Positions 1 through 9,600 are shown, counted from the stretch's first letter. The stretch: DNA of 34,913 nt from Suillus spraguei (GCA_016800925.1 JABCPU010000619.1:1-34913), one strand, 5' to 3'. The notes: a model not told the origin generated them from the sequence alone. Program-made: numbers and translations.

Positions 1-204
1 CCGGCGGTATCATCGCTGACTGCAGCAACTTACCGCTGACCTCGACGCTTGTTTCGCAAATAAGTTAGACTTGAACTAGACCATACTAAATAGGCATCCC
101 CCTTTAGGGTCGGACACTCTTGTTCTTACAAGTGAAGCAGACTAGATGGAGCGCAAGACTAACATACTAGTTTAGGCAGTGGTTTATCTACAGCCCAAGC
201 TAGG

Positions 205-1106
205 TTGTATCTTTACAATGGAATACGAGCGAAAGGAGAGTTCAAAGTCTTTAACAGCAGAGGAGGATGGGCATTCCTGTTCGGAAAACCACTCTTGCAA
301 TCCTTCAAAGCCGAACACAAATATCAGTCAGACTCAATCAAAATCTCAGATGATTCTCACTCAACAACCATACGCAATCAGATAGCACAGGGACAAGTCC
401 TAAGAAACACAGAACAGAACACCAGTCTAACTCAAGATGTCAAGCAACACCAGAGTCCGATCAGCACTAAAGAACCCAAAGAGCAGCTACCACACATACC
501 AATGGGACAATGGAAGCCAAACACTCTGACTCCAAAACAACAAGAACAGCGAAGAGTAAGACAAATATGGAGACGAGCGCAAAGAGTAACAAGAGAGGAA
601 GACCAGAGCACCAATGACCTTAATGAGACAACACTACAGCACCGATCCAAGTCTTAATCAACCCAATCCAAACAGAACAAGAAGAAGGACTCTTATGAGA
701 ACTCCCAGATCCACAACCACAAAGAAAGACATATTCACAAGACACACCTGGCCAGACAACCCAGCAAGAATAGCAAGAATCTTAGAAGAGATCAAGCTCG
801 GCGACGACATCACGGAAGATGAGAAACAGCAGCTAGAAAACTTTGTCCGAAGAAATGCAGATGTCTTCGCACTATCCCTGAAGGAAGTCAAACCTAACCT
901 AAATGTCCCGGAAACAGCAACATTTAACCTATGTACCCACCAAAGACCACTAACCCTGGATCAGTCCCGGTTCTTCAGTGCTCGAATTGATGATATGCTA
1001 GAAGCAGGAATTATAGAACACGCACCAGCAGGACTCGTTAAATGTGCAGCAACGACAGTTGTCACACAAAAAGCACATGAACTTTCGGGACTATCATGGG
1101 AGGAAC
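205..1106 (+). pseudogene. pol: Element A pol, N-terminal fragment (end of protease region, linker, start of RT)
   Basis: Two overlapping frames, 205-657 and 614-1106, together give one protein segment with a frameshift near 614-657. The first begins with a stretch (GEFKVFNSRGGWAFLFGKPL) that I recall from the region after the protease in basidiomycete Ty3-like proteins; this is recognition from memory, not a search. The second contains WPDNPARIARILEEI, then NADVFALSLKEVKPNLNVP and MLEAGIIEHAPAG, the usual run-up to an RT domain (an 'ADVF' segment, then an 'I..APAG' segment). The catalytic protease motif is not in the window. The frame is cut at 1106 by element B and continues at 15319. Inactive: frameshifted, interrupted, and with stops further on. 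Confidence 0.7.
1102..1106. repeat. Target-site duplication of element B, left copy (GGAAC)
   Basis: GGAAC immediately precedes the TGTCA start of B's 5' LTR, and the same five bases follow the TGACA end of its 3' LTR at 15314-15318. Removing B restores the element A reading frame (…EEL|QQR…), which confirms the boundaries. Confidence 0.95.
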
Positions 1107-1265
1107 TGTCATGAATTCCAAATACAAATCATTACTCTTTTTTTAATTTCCCTAAAGCGTCTAAACTCAGCGCTAAGACAAACACAAACTCCGTCAAAAT
1201 CCCTATAACCACTTCTATAACCGAACTCCCTGATGAAGATGAAGAGATCTTTTATGATGCTATCA

Positions 1266-1313
1266 GATAAGATAAGATAAGATAGTATCACGTGATCTTA
1301 GAACCTTCTAGAA
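1266..1313 (+). promoter_or_regulatory. Candidate U3 enhancer: GATA repeats, CACGTG box and heat-shock element
   Basis: GATAA-GATAA-GATAA-GATAG at 1266-1285, CACGTG at 1289-1294 inside a 10-bp palindrome, and GAACCTTCTAGAA at 1301-1313, which fits the three-unit heat-shock consensus exactly. The block lies about 110 bp upstream of the TATA box. The same sites recur in the 3' LTR at 14991-15038. Binding by GATA, bHLH or HSF factors is inference from consensus. Confidence 0.5.
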
Positions 1314-1420
1314 TATGATGTCATAACAATGTCACAACTATCACATCGTATGATTCTCGTTTCTATTTTATGATTGGTCAGTAGTTTCAAACTCAGTTTA
1401 TATCTCAGTTTCAATATGTG

Positions 1421-1466
1421 TATATAGTTAGCTAGTTTCGCTGTAGTAGTTCTTTAGTTCAAACCT
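1421..1466 (+). promoter_or_regulatory. Element B core promoter and predicted transcript 5' end
   Basis: TATATAG at 1421-1427 is followed 35 nt later by AGTTCAAACCT (1456-1466). The reverse complement of that 11-mer is the primer-binding motif just after the LTR (1591-1601). In Tf1-type elements the first 11 bases of the mRNA prime reverse transcription, so transcription is predicted to start at about 1456. Confidence 0.6.
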
Positions 1467-1590
1467 CTTGTATGTATCTACAATTGTAGCAATCCAAGAC
1501 GTCCTTGCTCCTCTCTCTTTCTCTGTGACAATCCTAGTTTGAGTCCTAGTCTCTGCCCTAGCGTTAATTTGTTTTGTTGGTTGTGACATT

Positions 1591-1601
1591 AGGTTTGAAC
1601 T
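1591..1601 (+). other. Element B self-primer binding site (PBS)
   Basis: AGGTTTGAACT, starting 2 nt after the LTR end. It is an exact 11-nt complement of the LTR segment 1456-1466 (and 15181-15191). I see no tRNA 3'-end complement starting with TGG here. The position and length match the self-priming PBS of Tf1/sushi-group elements. Confidence 0.75.
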
Positions 1602-2366
1602 TTAGGAGACTCCGACTCGCATACCGCTGCATACTTTTCTTCTGAATTCCTCTTCAACGATAGTACCGTTGTAGACGACTATCAGAAGTCTCTTATCATT
1701 TTCTGTACGCGTCTGTAAAGGCACTCGCACTTGCAGGCCAGTACAAAACGTTTTGTCTTGCCCGACCCTAAAAAAGTCGCGATCTTTCTTCTCTCCTTTG
1801 CTCATTTGAGCGCATTTTCTACCAAATAGTCTTTTGTAGTTAGTAGACCTCTACCAGGCCCAGCCTTACATTGCTGCTGCTAGTAGACGGTGGACGCGCA
1901 ACATTAGGTGTTCGATCCGTGACCTCAGTGCTGGCCCAAGACCCTGCCTGCTGAGCTCTACGATAGTTTCCTTTTTTACGATAGTTTTCTCTTCATACGA
2001 TAGAAGGTCTAGTCTTCTTCGAAGTATTTAGTGGAATTGCCTCGTTGTTCAAGATAGACTGGTCGCTTGTAAGCTTCGGCTGGAAGAGCACCGTGTCCCT
2101 CGAGTTTTTCCCACTTGGAAGATCACAAAAACCTTTACTATAGTTTTCTTAGTTAGTAAATAGGGAAGCGCCTAGTTGGGTTGATTAAAGAACCCTTTAG
2201 GACCTGAGTACGTGGTAGATCAGATCAGATATCGGGGACCGCTCAGTTTTTCATTTACATACTTCTTTTCCCATCTCCTTTTCACCATCTTTCCTATTCG
2301 GGTTGACCGTTACGACTAGTCAACCACAGACATCAGTAAATCAGGTTCCAGAATACAACTGGTACT
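1602..2366 (+). other. Element B leader between PBS and gag
   Basis: About 765 bp with no supported coding frame on either strand. It is expected to be the untranslated leader that carries packaging signals. I see no clear conserved motif in it. Confidence 0.6.
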
Positions 2367-3389
2367 ATGTCTGCTCCCGCCACTACCATTCACAATGAAC
2401 AAGCTTTGGCTGAGTATATCGCAAATGCTATCAATGTTGTGATTGCTCCAGTCCAAGAGCAAGTTCAAAGACTCAAGAATATGAATGATGTCCTACAAGA
2501 CCAGAATGAAAAACTCCATGAAGAACTTCGTCAATATAGGGAAAGAATTGATGAGCTGGAAGCAAAACCTACATCAACAGGAGGAGCTCCCAAAATTGCG
2601 AAGCCAACAGAGTTCACTGGAGGAAAAGATTCCATTGACATTGAAACATTCTTGGCACAAGTATCCCTCTACCTCACACAATATCCCAACGCAATACAAC
2701 AACAACATCTCAGCTTAATGTTGTCTTATCTTAAGGGAAATGCCGGAAAATGGGCAGAACCTTACGTTAAGAAACAAGCTGCAGGAGAATGGACTTCCAA
2801 GACTTCTTAGAAGAGTTTTCACGCATGTTTAAAGATGAGAACAAAGAAGCGAAGGCCATCAGAGAATTAGAGACCCTTAGGCAAGGATCTAGTTCTGTTC
2901 CAGAATACATTGCATCCTTCAAACAAAAGTCGGTATTCACAAACTTCTCCGACTATGACCTCCGCCTCAAACTCCGATCTGGTCTACAAACCCGGATCAA
3001 AGAACAACTCGCTCATGTTGCGCTCAAGGACAAAAATACTTTCAATAAATTGGTCGAAAGAGCAGTAGAAATTGGGCAAAACTTTGAAGAGTTGGACACA
3101 GAGAAGAAGCGAAACACCTGGTGGACTCCCAAGTCTAACAGTGGAGTTCCTTCTTCATCAAGGGCTGGACCCAGTAACAGTGACGCTCGGAAGGCAAAAG
3201 ATTGCCCCCAAACCGCAAGGAAAGCCTGGTGCTTTCAAATGTTACAGATGCGGTGGAGAAGGCCATATGGCTAGGAACTGTAAAGAAGCGCCAAAACCAG
3301 CGCAAGTGAAGGCATCGTCTGCCGAAGAAGAAACCGCACCTAAATGGTTCAAGGACTGGTTATCCTCCAAAGAAGGCAAGGGTTTTTAG
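2367..3389 (+). pseudogene. gag: Element B gag (frameshifted), with CCHC zinc knuckle
   Basis: The start at 2367 is the first ATG after the leader and opens a plausible gag. An N-terminal coiled-coil-like stretch (VQEQVQRLKNMNDVLQDQNE) is followed by a capsid-like region (KPTEFTGGKDSIDIETFLAQ; then DFLEEFSRMF, LRQGSSSVPEYIASFKQ), then a zinc knuckle CYRCGGEGHMARNC (CX2CX4HX4C, about 3244-3285). The frame changes twice: near 2785-2792, where the first frame stops at 2810 and the second is already open from 2789, and near 3200 in an A run, after which the knuckle is read to the TAG at 3387. Gag would form the particle and bind RNA. The two indels make this copy defective unless they are assembly errors. 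Confidence 0.85.
3380..3389 (+). promoter_or_regulatory. Candidate -1 ribosomal frameshift site GGGTTTT next to the gag stop
   Basis: In the gag frame the codons are AAG-GGT-TTT-TAG. The heptamer G-GGT-TTT (3380-3386) has the canonical X-XXY-YYZ form, and the -1 frame (…TTT-TTA-GAA…) is exactly the pol frame. The gag stop follows immediately at 3387. Programmed -1 frameshifting here is inferred; a downstream pseudoknot was not modelled. Confidence 0.6.
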
Positions 3390-5116
3390 AAGGGTTGAAG
3401 TCAGAGTCTGCAGACCTAGACCCGAACAATCGATTCTCTATTCTTTCTAGTTTTTCAGATGTAACGGAAGTGTATATACGATCCAAATCAGAGCATTTTT
3501 ATATTCTGATTACACTGAAAGGAAAGAACAGACAAGCAGACGTAAAAGCACTTGTGGACTGTGGTGCATCAACATTATTTATAAGCGAAAGATTTGTGAA
3601 GAACAATGATGTCCGGTGTCGTAAATTATTGCATCCCATACCAGTCAAGAACATTGATGGTTCCTTAAATGCTGCCGGAGCTATGACAAGATTCGCTGAA
3701 ATAGGATTAAAGATTGGGGATCATGAAGAAGACAAAGCAGCCTTCATGGTTACAGATCTAGGAAGCGATGATGTTATTATCGGTATAGATTGGCTAAGGT
3801 ATCATAATCCGGAGATTGATTGGAACGCAGGACGATTTGCTCTTACACGATGCCCAATCAAGTGTGAGACTAAAAAAGAAAAAAGACAAAAAAATAGAGA
3901 AAAACGAAAAACCCAAAAACAGGGTGACTTGCCAGATCTGATTCCCATGGAAGAGGAAGATGACAATGAAGGCATGGCGAAGAAGAGGGCGATGGTTGAG
4001 GAAATAGAAGATGAAGATAGTCCAAAGAATGAATGGATTAGATATAAAGCTTCTATCGCCACAGAACAAAAAGTAGCAGAGGAAGCTACTAAAAAGAAAA
4101 AGTCTGTAGAAGAAATGGTTCCAGACTGGCTTCACGATTACCTGGGTGTATTCTCAGAAGAGGAATCAAAGAGATTTCCTGAAAGAAAGAAATGGGATCA
4201 TGCAATAGATCTTAAAGATGAGAATGATCTTCCACCGAATGCAAAACCGTATCCTTTATCACCCAAAGAAATGGACACATTGAAAGATTGGTTAAAAGCC
4301 GAAACTGCATTAGGACGTATTAGAGATTCACAATCTCCTGTTGCAGCACCTTTCTTCTTTGTGGCCAAAAAAGATGGCAAATTACGACCAGTAATGGACT
4401 ATAGAAAGCTCAATGAGAAAATGGTTAAAAACGCGTACCCTTTACCGAGATCTCAAGATTTAATTGATGCTTTAACTGGTGCCACAATGTACTCTAAAAT
4501 GGATGTACGATGGGGATACAATAATATTTGGATGAAAGAAGGAGACGAGTGGAAGGCAGCCTTCAAAATGCCTTTTGGTCACCATGAACCAACCGTAATG
4601 TATTTCGGGTTGACAAATTCTCCAGCAACTTTCCAGACTATGATGAATGAAATATTTAGAGATCTCATTGATGGAAAGACGGTCATTGTCTACATCGATG
4701 ACATCTTGGTCTTTACAAATGGAAATAAGGAGCAACACCGAAAAGTTGTGCGAGAAGTACTCAAACGATTAAAAGATAACGACCTGTTCTTGAAACCAGA
4801 GAAATGTAGTTTCGAACAGTCTAAAGTCGAATTCTTAGGGTTGATTGTGGAAAAAGGTAATGTATCTATGGACCCTGTGAAAGTAGAAGGAGTATTAAAA
4901 TGGCCTGTTCCCAAATGCGTAAAAGACATACAAGCATTCATGGGTTTTGCCAACTTCTATTGAAGATTCATATTGGGGTTCTCAGATATAGCCAGACCAA
5001 TGAATGATTTGCTAAGAAAAGATGTTCCATGGAATTGGACGGAGAAACAACAACATGCATTTGATGAATTGAAGAAACAATTCACAGAAGCTCCGCTCCT
5101 AGTAATGCCAGATGTT
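3383..5116 (+). pseudogene. pol: Element B pol, first part: protease, RT and start of RNase H
   Basis: Read in the -1 frame relative to gag, with no ATG near the junction. Protease: ALVDCGASTLFIS with the catalytic Asp (DCGA instead of the usual DSGA/DTGA). An acidic/basic linker follows (KKEKRQKNREKRK, then EEEDDNEG), then the RT: MVPDWLHDYLGVF, GKLRPVMDYRKLNEK, MYSKMDVRWGYNNI, FGLTNSPATFQTMMNEIF and the catalytic VIVYIDDILVFT. The frame is open except for TGA at 4961-4963, in NFY*RFI where Arg is expected. It then continues to LLVMPDV, where element C interrupts it at 5116; it resumes at 12779 in the same frame. Inactive as it stands. Confidence 0.92.
5112..5116. repeat. Target-site duplication of element C, left copy (ATGTT)
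   Basis: ATGTT precedes the TGTTAC start of C's 5' LTR and is repeated after its 3' LTR at 12774-12778. Removing C and one copy restores B's pol frame (…LLVMPDV|EKKKRIETDAS…). Confidence 0.95.
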
Positions 5117-5594
5117 TGTTACAATTGTACGTGCCCCTATTCATTTCCTTTTTTTACTTCATTTACCTTGTATATTACGTAACATGATTCCGACTCACAT
5201 GCTCAACGCATCTGTACTAAAGTGCCTTCCTTCTTTGGATACGTACTTACATTCTCACGTTTCTCTTGGTCTGTGCGCACATATTGGCCTATTTAAGCAC
5301 AGTGTACTTGTAGTAGATTCTCTACTTTAATCTTACTGGGTTTTACCTGGAATCTCCTTTGCTTAGGTCTCCAACCTAAGTCATCTTGAGTCGTCTCTAA
5401 GTCTAAGCACTCCTTAGTCTTAGTCTCTATTCTCGCGGATACCTCTCAGACTTGTCTTCGAGGCTGAACCCTTGATCGTATTCGGAACATGTTCCTTATA
5501 CTTTCACCTTGTTCTCTTTGAACATTGTAAGAACTCCCAGCAGACCGTCTGTGTCTTTTCACTGTCGCTGGTGACGCCACCCCAGTTCGTAACA
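5117..5594 (+). repeat. Element C 5' LTR (478 bp)
   Basis: Starts TGTTACAATTG and ends CAGTTCGTAACA (terminal inverted repeat TGTTAC/GTAACA). It aligns without gaps to 12296-12773. Differences are at 5360, 5383, 5484, 5489 and 5547, all C/T or G/A at CpG sites. It carries a TATTTAAG box at 5290-5297 and the predicted transcript start near 5324. Confidence 0.96.
5290..5334 (+). promoter_or_regulatory. Element C core promoter and predicted transcript 5' end
   Basis: TATTTAAG at 5290-5297, followed 34 nt later by ACTTTAATCTT (5324-5334). This 11-mer is the exact reverse complement of the motif just after the LTR (5596-5606), so it is the predicted 5' end of the genomic RNA. It is conserved in the 3' LTR (12503-12513) and in the diverged solo LTR (18785-18795, minus). 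Confidence 0.6.
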
Positions 5595-5595
5595 A

Positions 5596-5606
5596 AAGAT
5601 TAAAGT
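5596..5606 (+). other. Element C self-primer binding site (PBS)
   Basis: AAGATTAAAGT, 1 nt after the LTR end, an exact complement of LTR positions 5324-5334. Its sequence is unrelated to B's PBS, yet each pairs with its own LTR, which is covariation-type support for self-priming. No tRNA-like PBS is seen. Confidence 0.75.
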
Positions 5607-5793
5607 CATTTTGATCGTCGACTATCCAGTCCTCGACCCTGAACCCTGATCACTTAGATCAGCAGACTAGCGTACGCGTACGCTGAGCAGATTGTCAAGA
5701 GGAAGCCCCCTGACAGAAGAAAAGCCCTGACGGACAGCAAGACAGCGCGTGTAGGCACCGAGAAAGTATAACTCACCAGAAGAAACATCAACC
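5607..5793 (+). other. Element C leader, with 14-bp palindrome
   Basis: Short untranslated leader between PBS and gag. It contains the perfect palindrome GCGTACGCGTACGC at 5670-5683, which could act as a self-complementary loop in the RNA. Nothing else is recognised. Confidence 0.5.
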
Positions 5794-6633
5794 ATGTCGT
5801 CGACCAAAGAGTTCGAATACAAGATCGGTCAACCAACCGGTTTTGATGGAGATCGTGATAACTCTCGCGAGTTTATCCAGTCATGCAACTTGCACTTTGA
5901 CATCAATGAAAAGCTTTACACCACCGATAAACAGAAGATCATCTACATAACTTCTTTTATGACCGAAAAGAACGCCAAATCTTGGAAGGAACAGTTCCTC
6001 GAACACGCCCAATCTACCGACACTTCGGGACAAAAAGTTGGTTATGGGACGATGGCAGATTTTATGAAAAGCTTCAAGGAAGCATTTGAACCGGTGGATA
6101 CCAAAGGAACCGCCCTTACTAGACTTAGGGATCTCAAACAAGGAACTGGAGATCTCCATACCTACGTCGCTGATTTTGAGGCACTTGCAGCCAAGGCTCA
6201 GGTCACCGACAACGCAACGAAGATCCAGTTCTTCCAAGACGGTCTTAATTGGGGCATCCTTACAAAGCTTTTCAATACAGGAGATGTCTCCGAAATATTT
6301 CGAGATGTTGTGCTGCAATGCGTTGCTATTGACAACACCCATCATCGGCTTAACGCCATGAGGACACGTCATGCTCCACAACAGAAGAAGAAGAACTACG
6401 GGAATGCACGGTATGTTCCGAACCGTGATTCCAACGCAATGGTCGTAGATCGAATCTCCGATATGGAGAGATCCGAATGCATGAAGAAAGGGCAATGCTT
6501 CGGATGCAGAAAGACAGGACATCACATCCATAATTGCCCTGACAGAAAGAAGAAGACCCCGCTCCGACAAACCGAAGTCAAAGGAGAAGAAGAAGATGAA
6601 GAAACCGTGAGACGGATTGTCCAGGATTTTTGA
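5794..6633 (+). CDS. gag: Element C gag polyprotein, with CCHC zinc knuckle
   Basis: 279 residues, uninterrupted. The start ATG at 5794 follows a short leader (…AACC ATG TCG). Capsid-like features: QPTGFDGDRDNSREFIQ near residue 12, SFMTEKNAKSWKEQFLEHA, and YGTMADFMKSFKEAFEP followed by LRDLKQGTGDLHTYVADFE, the pattern of Ty3/gypsy retrotransposon gag domains. A zinc knuckle CFGCRKTGHHIHNC (CX2CX4HX4C) lies at about residues 235-248, followed by basic then acidic residues. The stop TGA (6631-6633) overlaps the ATG of pol as TGATG. Role: virus-like particle and RNA packaging. This is the only intact large ORF in the nest. Confidence 0.92.
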   Translation: MSSTKEFEYKIGQPTGFDGDRDNSREFIQSCNLHFDINEKLYTTDKQKIIYITSFMTEKNAKSWKEQFLEHAQSTDTSGQKVGYGTMADFMKSFKEAFEPVDTKGTALTRLRDLKQGTGDLHTYVADFEALAAKAQVTDNATKIQFFQDGLNWGILTKLFNTGDVSEIFRDVVLQCVAIDNTHHRLNAMRTRHAPQQKKKNYGNARYVPNRDSNAMVVDRISDMERSECMKKGQCFGCRKTGHHIHNCPDRKKKTPLRQTEVKGEEEDEETVRRIVQDF

Positions 6634-6635
6634 TG
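6631..6635 (+). promoter_or_regulatory. gag stop / pol start overlap TGATG
   Basis: The gag TGA (6631-6633) shares its last base with the pol ATG (6633-6635), and pol lies in the -1 frame. This geometry suits termination-reinitiation. There is no canonical X-XXY-YYZ slippery heptamer in the gag frame here (the codons are GAT-TTT-TGA), unlike element B. Single-tRNA slippage on the T run cannot be excluded. Confidence 0.5.
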
Positions 6636-9600
6636 TGGAGAAACAAAGACTCGACGTATGTTTCTCCCAATGTAATACTAAGACTTGTACGCGCAGTAGG
6701 TGAAAGAAAAGAACTTCGTATCCCTATCACCCTCCACTCGCGTACTCGCTTGAAATCCGTCGACACCACCGCTGTTATTGATTCAGGAGCAGCAGGAACA
6801 TTCATCTCAGAAGAGTTTGTGAAACTCCATCAAATCACACGACGAAAACTCAAAGAACCATTTCGAGTTACAACGGCAGATGGAACCCTCATAAAAGGAG
6901 GACCGATTACGCACTACTGCCTCATAGTGGTTAAAATCGATGACCGAACCATGTATGGAAAATTCAACATCACCAAACTAGGAAGAAGAGATCAAATCCT
7001 CCTTGGAATCCCATGGTTACGAGCAATGAACCCAATTATAGATTGGGCTGCTGAAACACTTGTCCTTTCACGGACAAAGAAATCTGATGAAATCGAAATC
7101 GATTTGGATGAAGACCGAAAGAAGAACGGGTTGCCCCGACTTTTCAACCACCATACCAGATGGCAACATTCCCGTCTTCCGAAACCATTCATCGCTTCTC
7201 CTATTAATGTGTCTGAAAACCCAGAACCAGAAGTACGAACTCCACGTACTACAGAACCCACTCCACGTGTACAATTGCCGCGAGCAATGTCACCAATCCC
7301 TCGTGCAGAAAAGCGCAAGAATGAATCCGAACCCGAGTATCGGGTCGGACAAGAACCTATTGAGCAACGGCCAATAGAAGATCAGAAGCAAGGAAAAAGA
7401 AAACCGGAAGAAGAACTCCCAGGACGAAGCACCAACGTACCGAAGTTATCCAAGTTCTTTGTTCCCCCGAAAACCCTTTCAGCTTCTATTGAAGAAATAC
7501 CCAGTGACGACGAACCCGTGCCCTCGTTAATCCCAACTGAGGAAGATGACCAATTCGATACCATGAACGACGTCTGGCATGCGCCAGAAGTACGTGAAAT
7601 TTCCTCTTATGAACTAGGTGACGGAGAATTTCTTGTGGAATACGATACCGATGGAATTAGTATGAGGATCATAGAAGAAGTATCCATGGATACACCTTTG
7701 ACACGTGATGGAACTTCTCAACTTGAACAATCCTCCAACTACTCCACAATTCCTCTCCCCCCTCCGAAATACAGTAACAAAGCCCAGGAATTCGCCACGG
7801 ATGAGAAGGAAAAGAAAAGAAATCCTTCGAAGAGTTGGTCCCAGATTATTTGCACGATTTCGCAGACGTCTTTGCTAAAGACGGACTGAATAAACTACCC
7901 CCCGAACGCCCTGGTATCGATCATCGGATCGACACCAAACCCAGTTTTATCCCTCATACGTCTAAGGTTTACCCGCTATCAGAGAAAGAACGCACTGCCG
8001 TCAAAACATTTATCGATGAAAACGTTGCGAAAGGCTTTATCTCAGAATCGAAGTCACCTCAAGCTAGTGGCTTCTTCTTTGTAGGAAAGAAGAGTGGAGA
8101 ACTACGTCCCTGTCAAGATTATCGCTACATCAATGATTGGACAGTCAAGAACGCATACCCGCTTCCACTCCCTATTTCCCTTGTCGCACGTCTCCACAAT
8201 GCACAGTTCTTTACGAAAATGGATATCCGGTCCGGCTATAACAATATTCGCATCCATCCTGATGATAGGTGGAAAGCTGCTTTTACTACGGAATTCGGCC
8301 TATTCGAACCAAATGTCATGTTCTTCGGCCTTTGCAATTCCCCAGCAACTTTTCAAGCATACATGAATCGCACCTTTCAACAAGAAATCAATGAAGGATG
8401 GATGGTTATCTATATGGACGATATCCTGATTTTCTCTACGACAATGACAGAACACCGCGAACGGACAAGACGAGTCTTGATGAAATTACGAAAAGAACGC
8501 CTGTTCTTGAAACCGGAGAAATGCACCTTCGATGCAGAAGAAGTAGAATACCTCGGAATGATAATTCGCCCCGGACAAGTTGCTATGGATACCGCCAAGA
8601 CCAAGGGAATCTCCGAATGGCCAATCCCAAAATCTGTAAAAGATGTTCGGTCATTCCTCGGCTTTTGCAACTTTTACCGCACGTTCATTTCCCACTACTC
8701 TGACATCGCTCGACCCCTTATCGATTTGACAAAGAAAGATAAGGCCTTTGAATGGTCAACCGAATGTATGGACACCTTCGAAGAATTGAAGCGACGCTTC
8801 ACTTCCCAACCGGTACTCCGTAACCCTGATCCCTCCCGACAATTTGCCATTGCTACTGACGCTTCGCTTGTAGCAACTGGAGGAGTTCTCCTACAGACTG
8901 ATGAGAATGGTGTCTACCACCCATGTGCATATCTCTCACAGTCTTTGAACCCCGCAGAACGAAATTATCAGATCTTTGATCGGGAACTCCTTGCGGTGAT
9001 CAGGGCATTGAACGAATGGCGTCATTATCTCGAAGGAAACCCACACCCCGTCCTAGTATTCACCGACTATAAGAACCTTCTGTACTTTAGAAGTGCACAG
9101 AAGCTTACCCGTCGCCAAGCACGTTGGCAATTGATTTTGTCTATATACGACATCGAACTGCATCACGTTGCAGGTACTAAATTAGCAGTACCTGATGCAC
9201 TATCCCGCCGGCCTGATTATGACTCTGGCAAAGACGATAACGAGGACCAGACCCTCCTCCCTGACGCTCTATTCGTTCGTCTTATTGACACCGACTTGAC
9301 AGATGTGCTGTCATCCTCTGACCCCCTCGACGACCCTGTCTTCAAGACAGCATCTGATGCCCTTGATGGCATGTGCCATCCCCCTATGAAATCGGCACTT
9401 TCTGACTGGAAGATTGAGGAGAATGTCCTCTATTTTAAGAACCGCGCCTATATTCCACCGGCGCATCGCTCCGATATCCTGAAACGGTATCATGATCATC
9501 CTACCGCGGGTCACCCCGGTAGATTCAAAACAGAAGAGCTCGTTAAACGGGAAGCTTGGTGGCCTGCAATGGGCTCTTATATTCGTAAATACGTTGAGGG

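Larger units (their letters stand above)
1..1106 (+). mobile_element. Element A, 5' portion (old Ty3-like LTR retrotransposon, cut by element B)
   Basis: This is the left part of an old LTR retrotransposon whose 5' LTR and gag lie outside the window. It ends at the GGAAC duplication (1102-1106) made by insertion of element B, and its reading frame resumes after 15318. The coding part starts near 205; positions 1-204 show no clear coding signal. The family differs from B and C: its RT (second part) has FMDD instead of YMDD/YIDD, and I see no chromodomain. Element D at 20818-22857 is a relative. Confidence 0.8.
1107..1588 (+). repeat. Element B 5' LTR (482 bp)
   Basis: Begins TGTCATGAATTCC and ends GGTTGTGACA, giving the short terminal inverted repeat TGTCA/TGACA. 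It matches 14832-15313 over its whole length. Inside it are four tandem GATA units (1266-1285), an ATCACGTGAT palindrome (1287-1296), a GAAnnTTCnnGAA heat-shock-type element (1301-1313), a TATATAG box (1421-1427) and the 11-mer at 1456-1466 that is complementary to the primer site. Confidence 0.95.

Noticed and set aside
3794..4135. Minus-strand frames rich in Phe, Leu and Ser opposite B's pol linker
   Set aside because: They are the antisense of the Lys/Glu-rich linker; composition explains the hydrophobic look.
5881..6570. Long minus-strand frame (229 residues) opposite element C gag
   Set aside because: It mirrors the intact gag, which has a zinc knuckle and proper context; the antisense product has no domain.
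6624..6632. Slippery heptamer ATTTTTG at the C gag-pol junction
   Set aside because: It is in phase with the pol frame, not the gag frame, so it cannot drive -1 slippage from gag.
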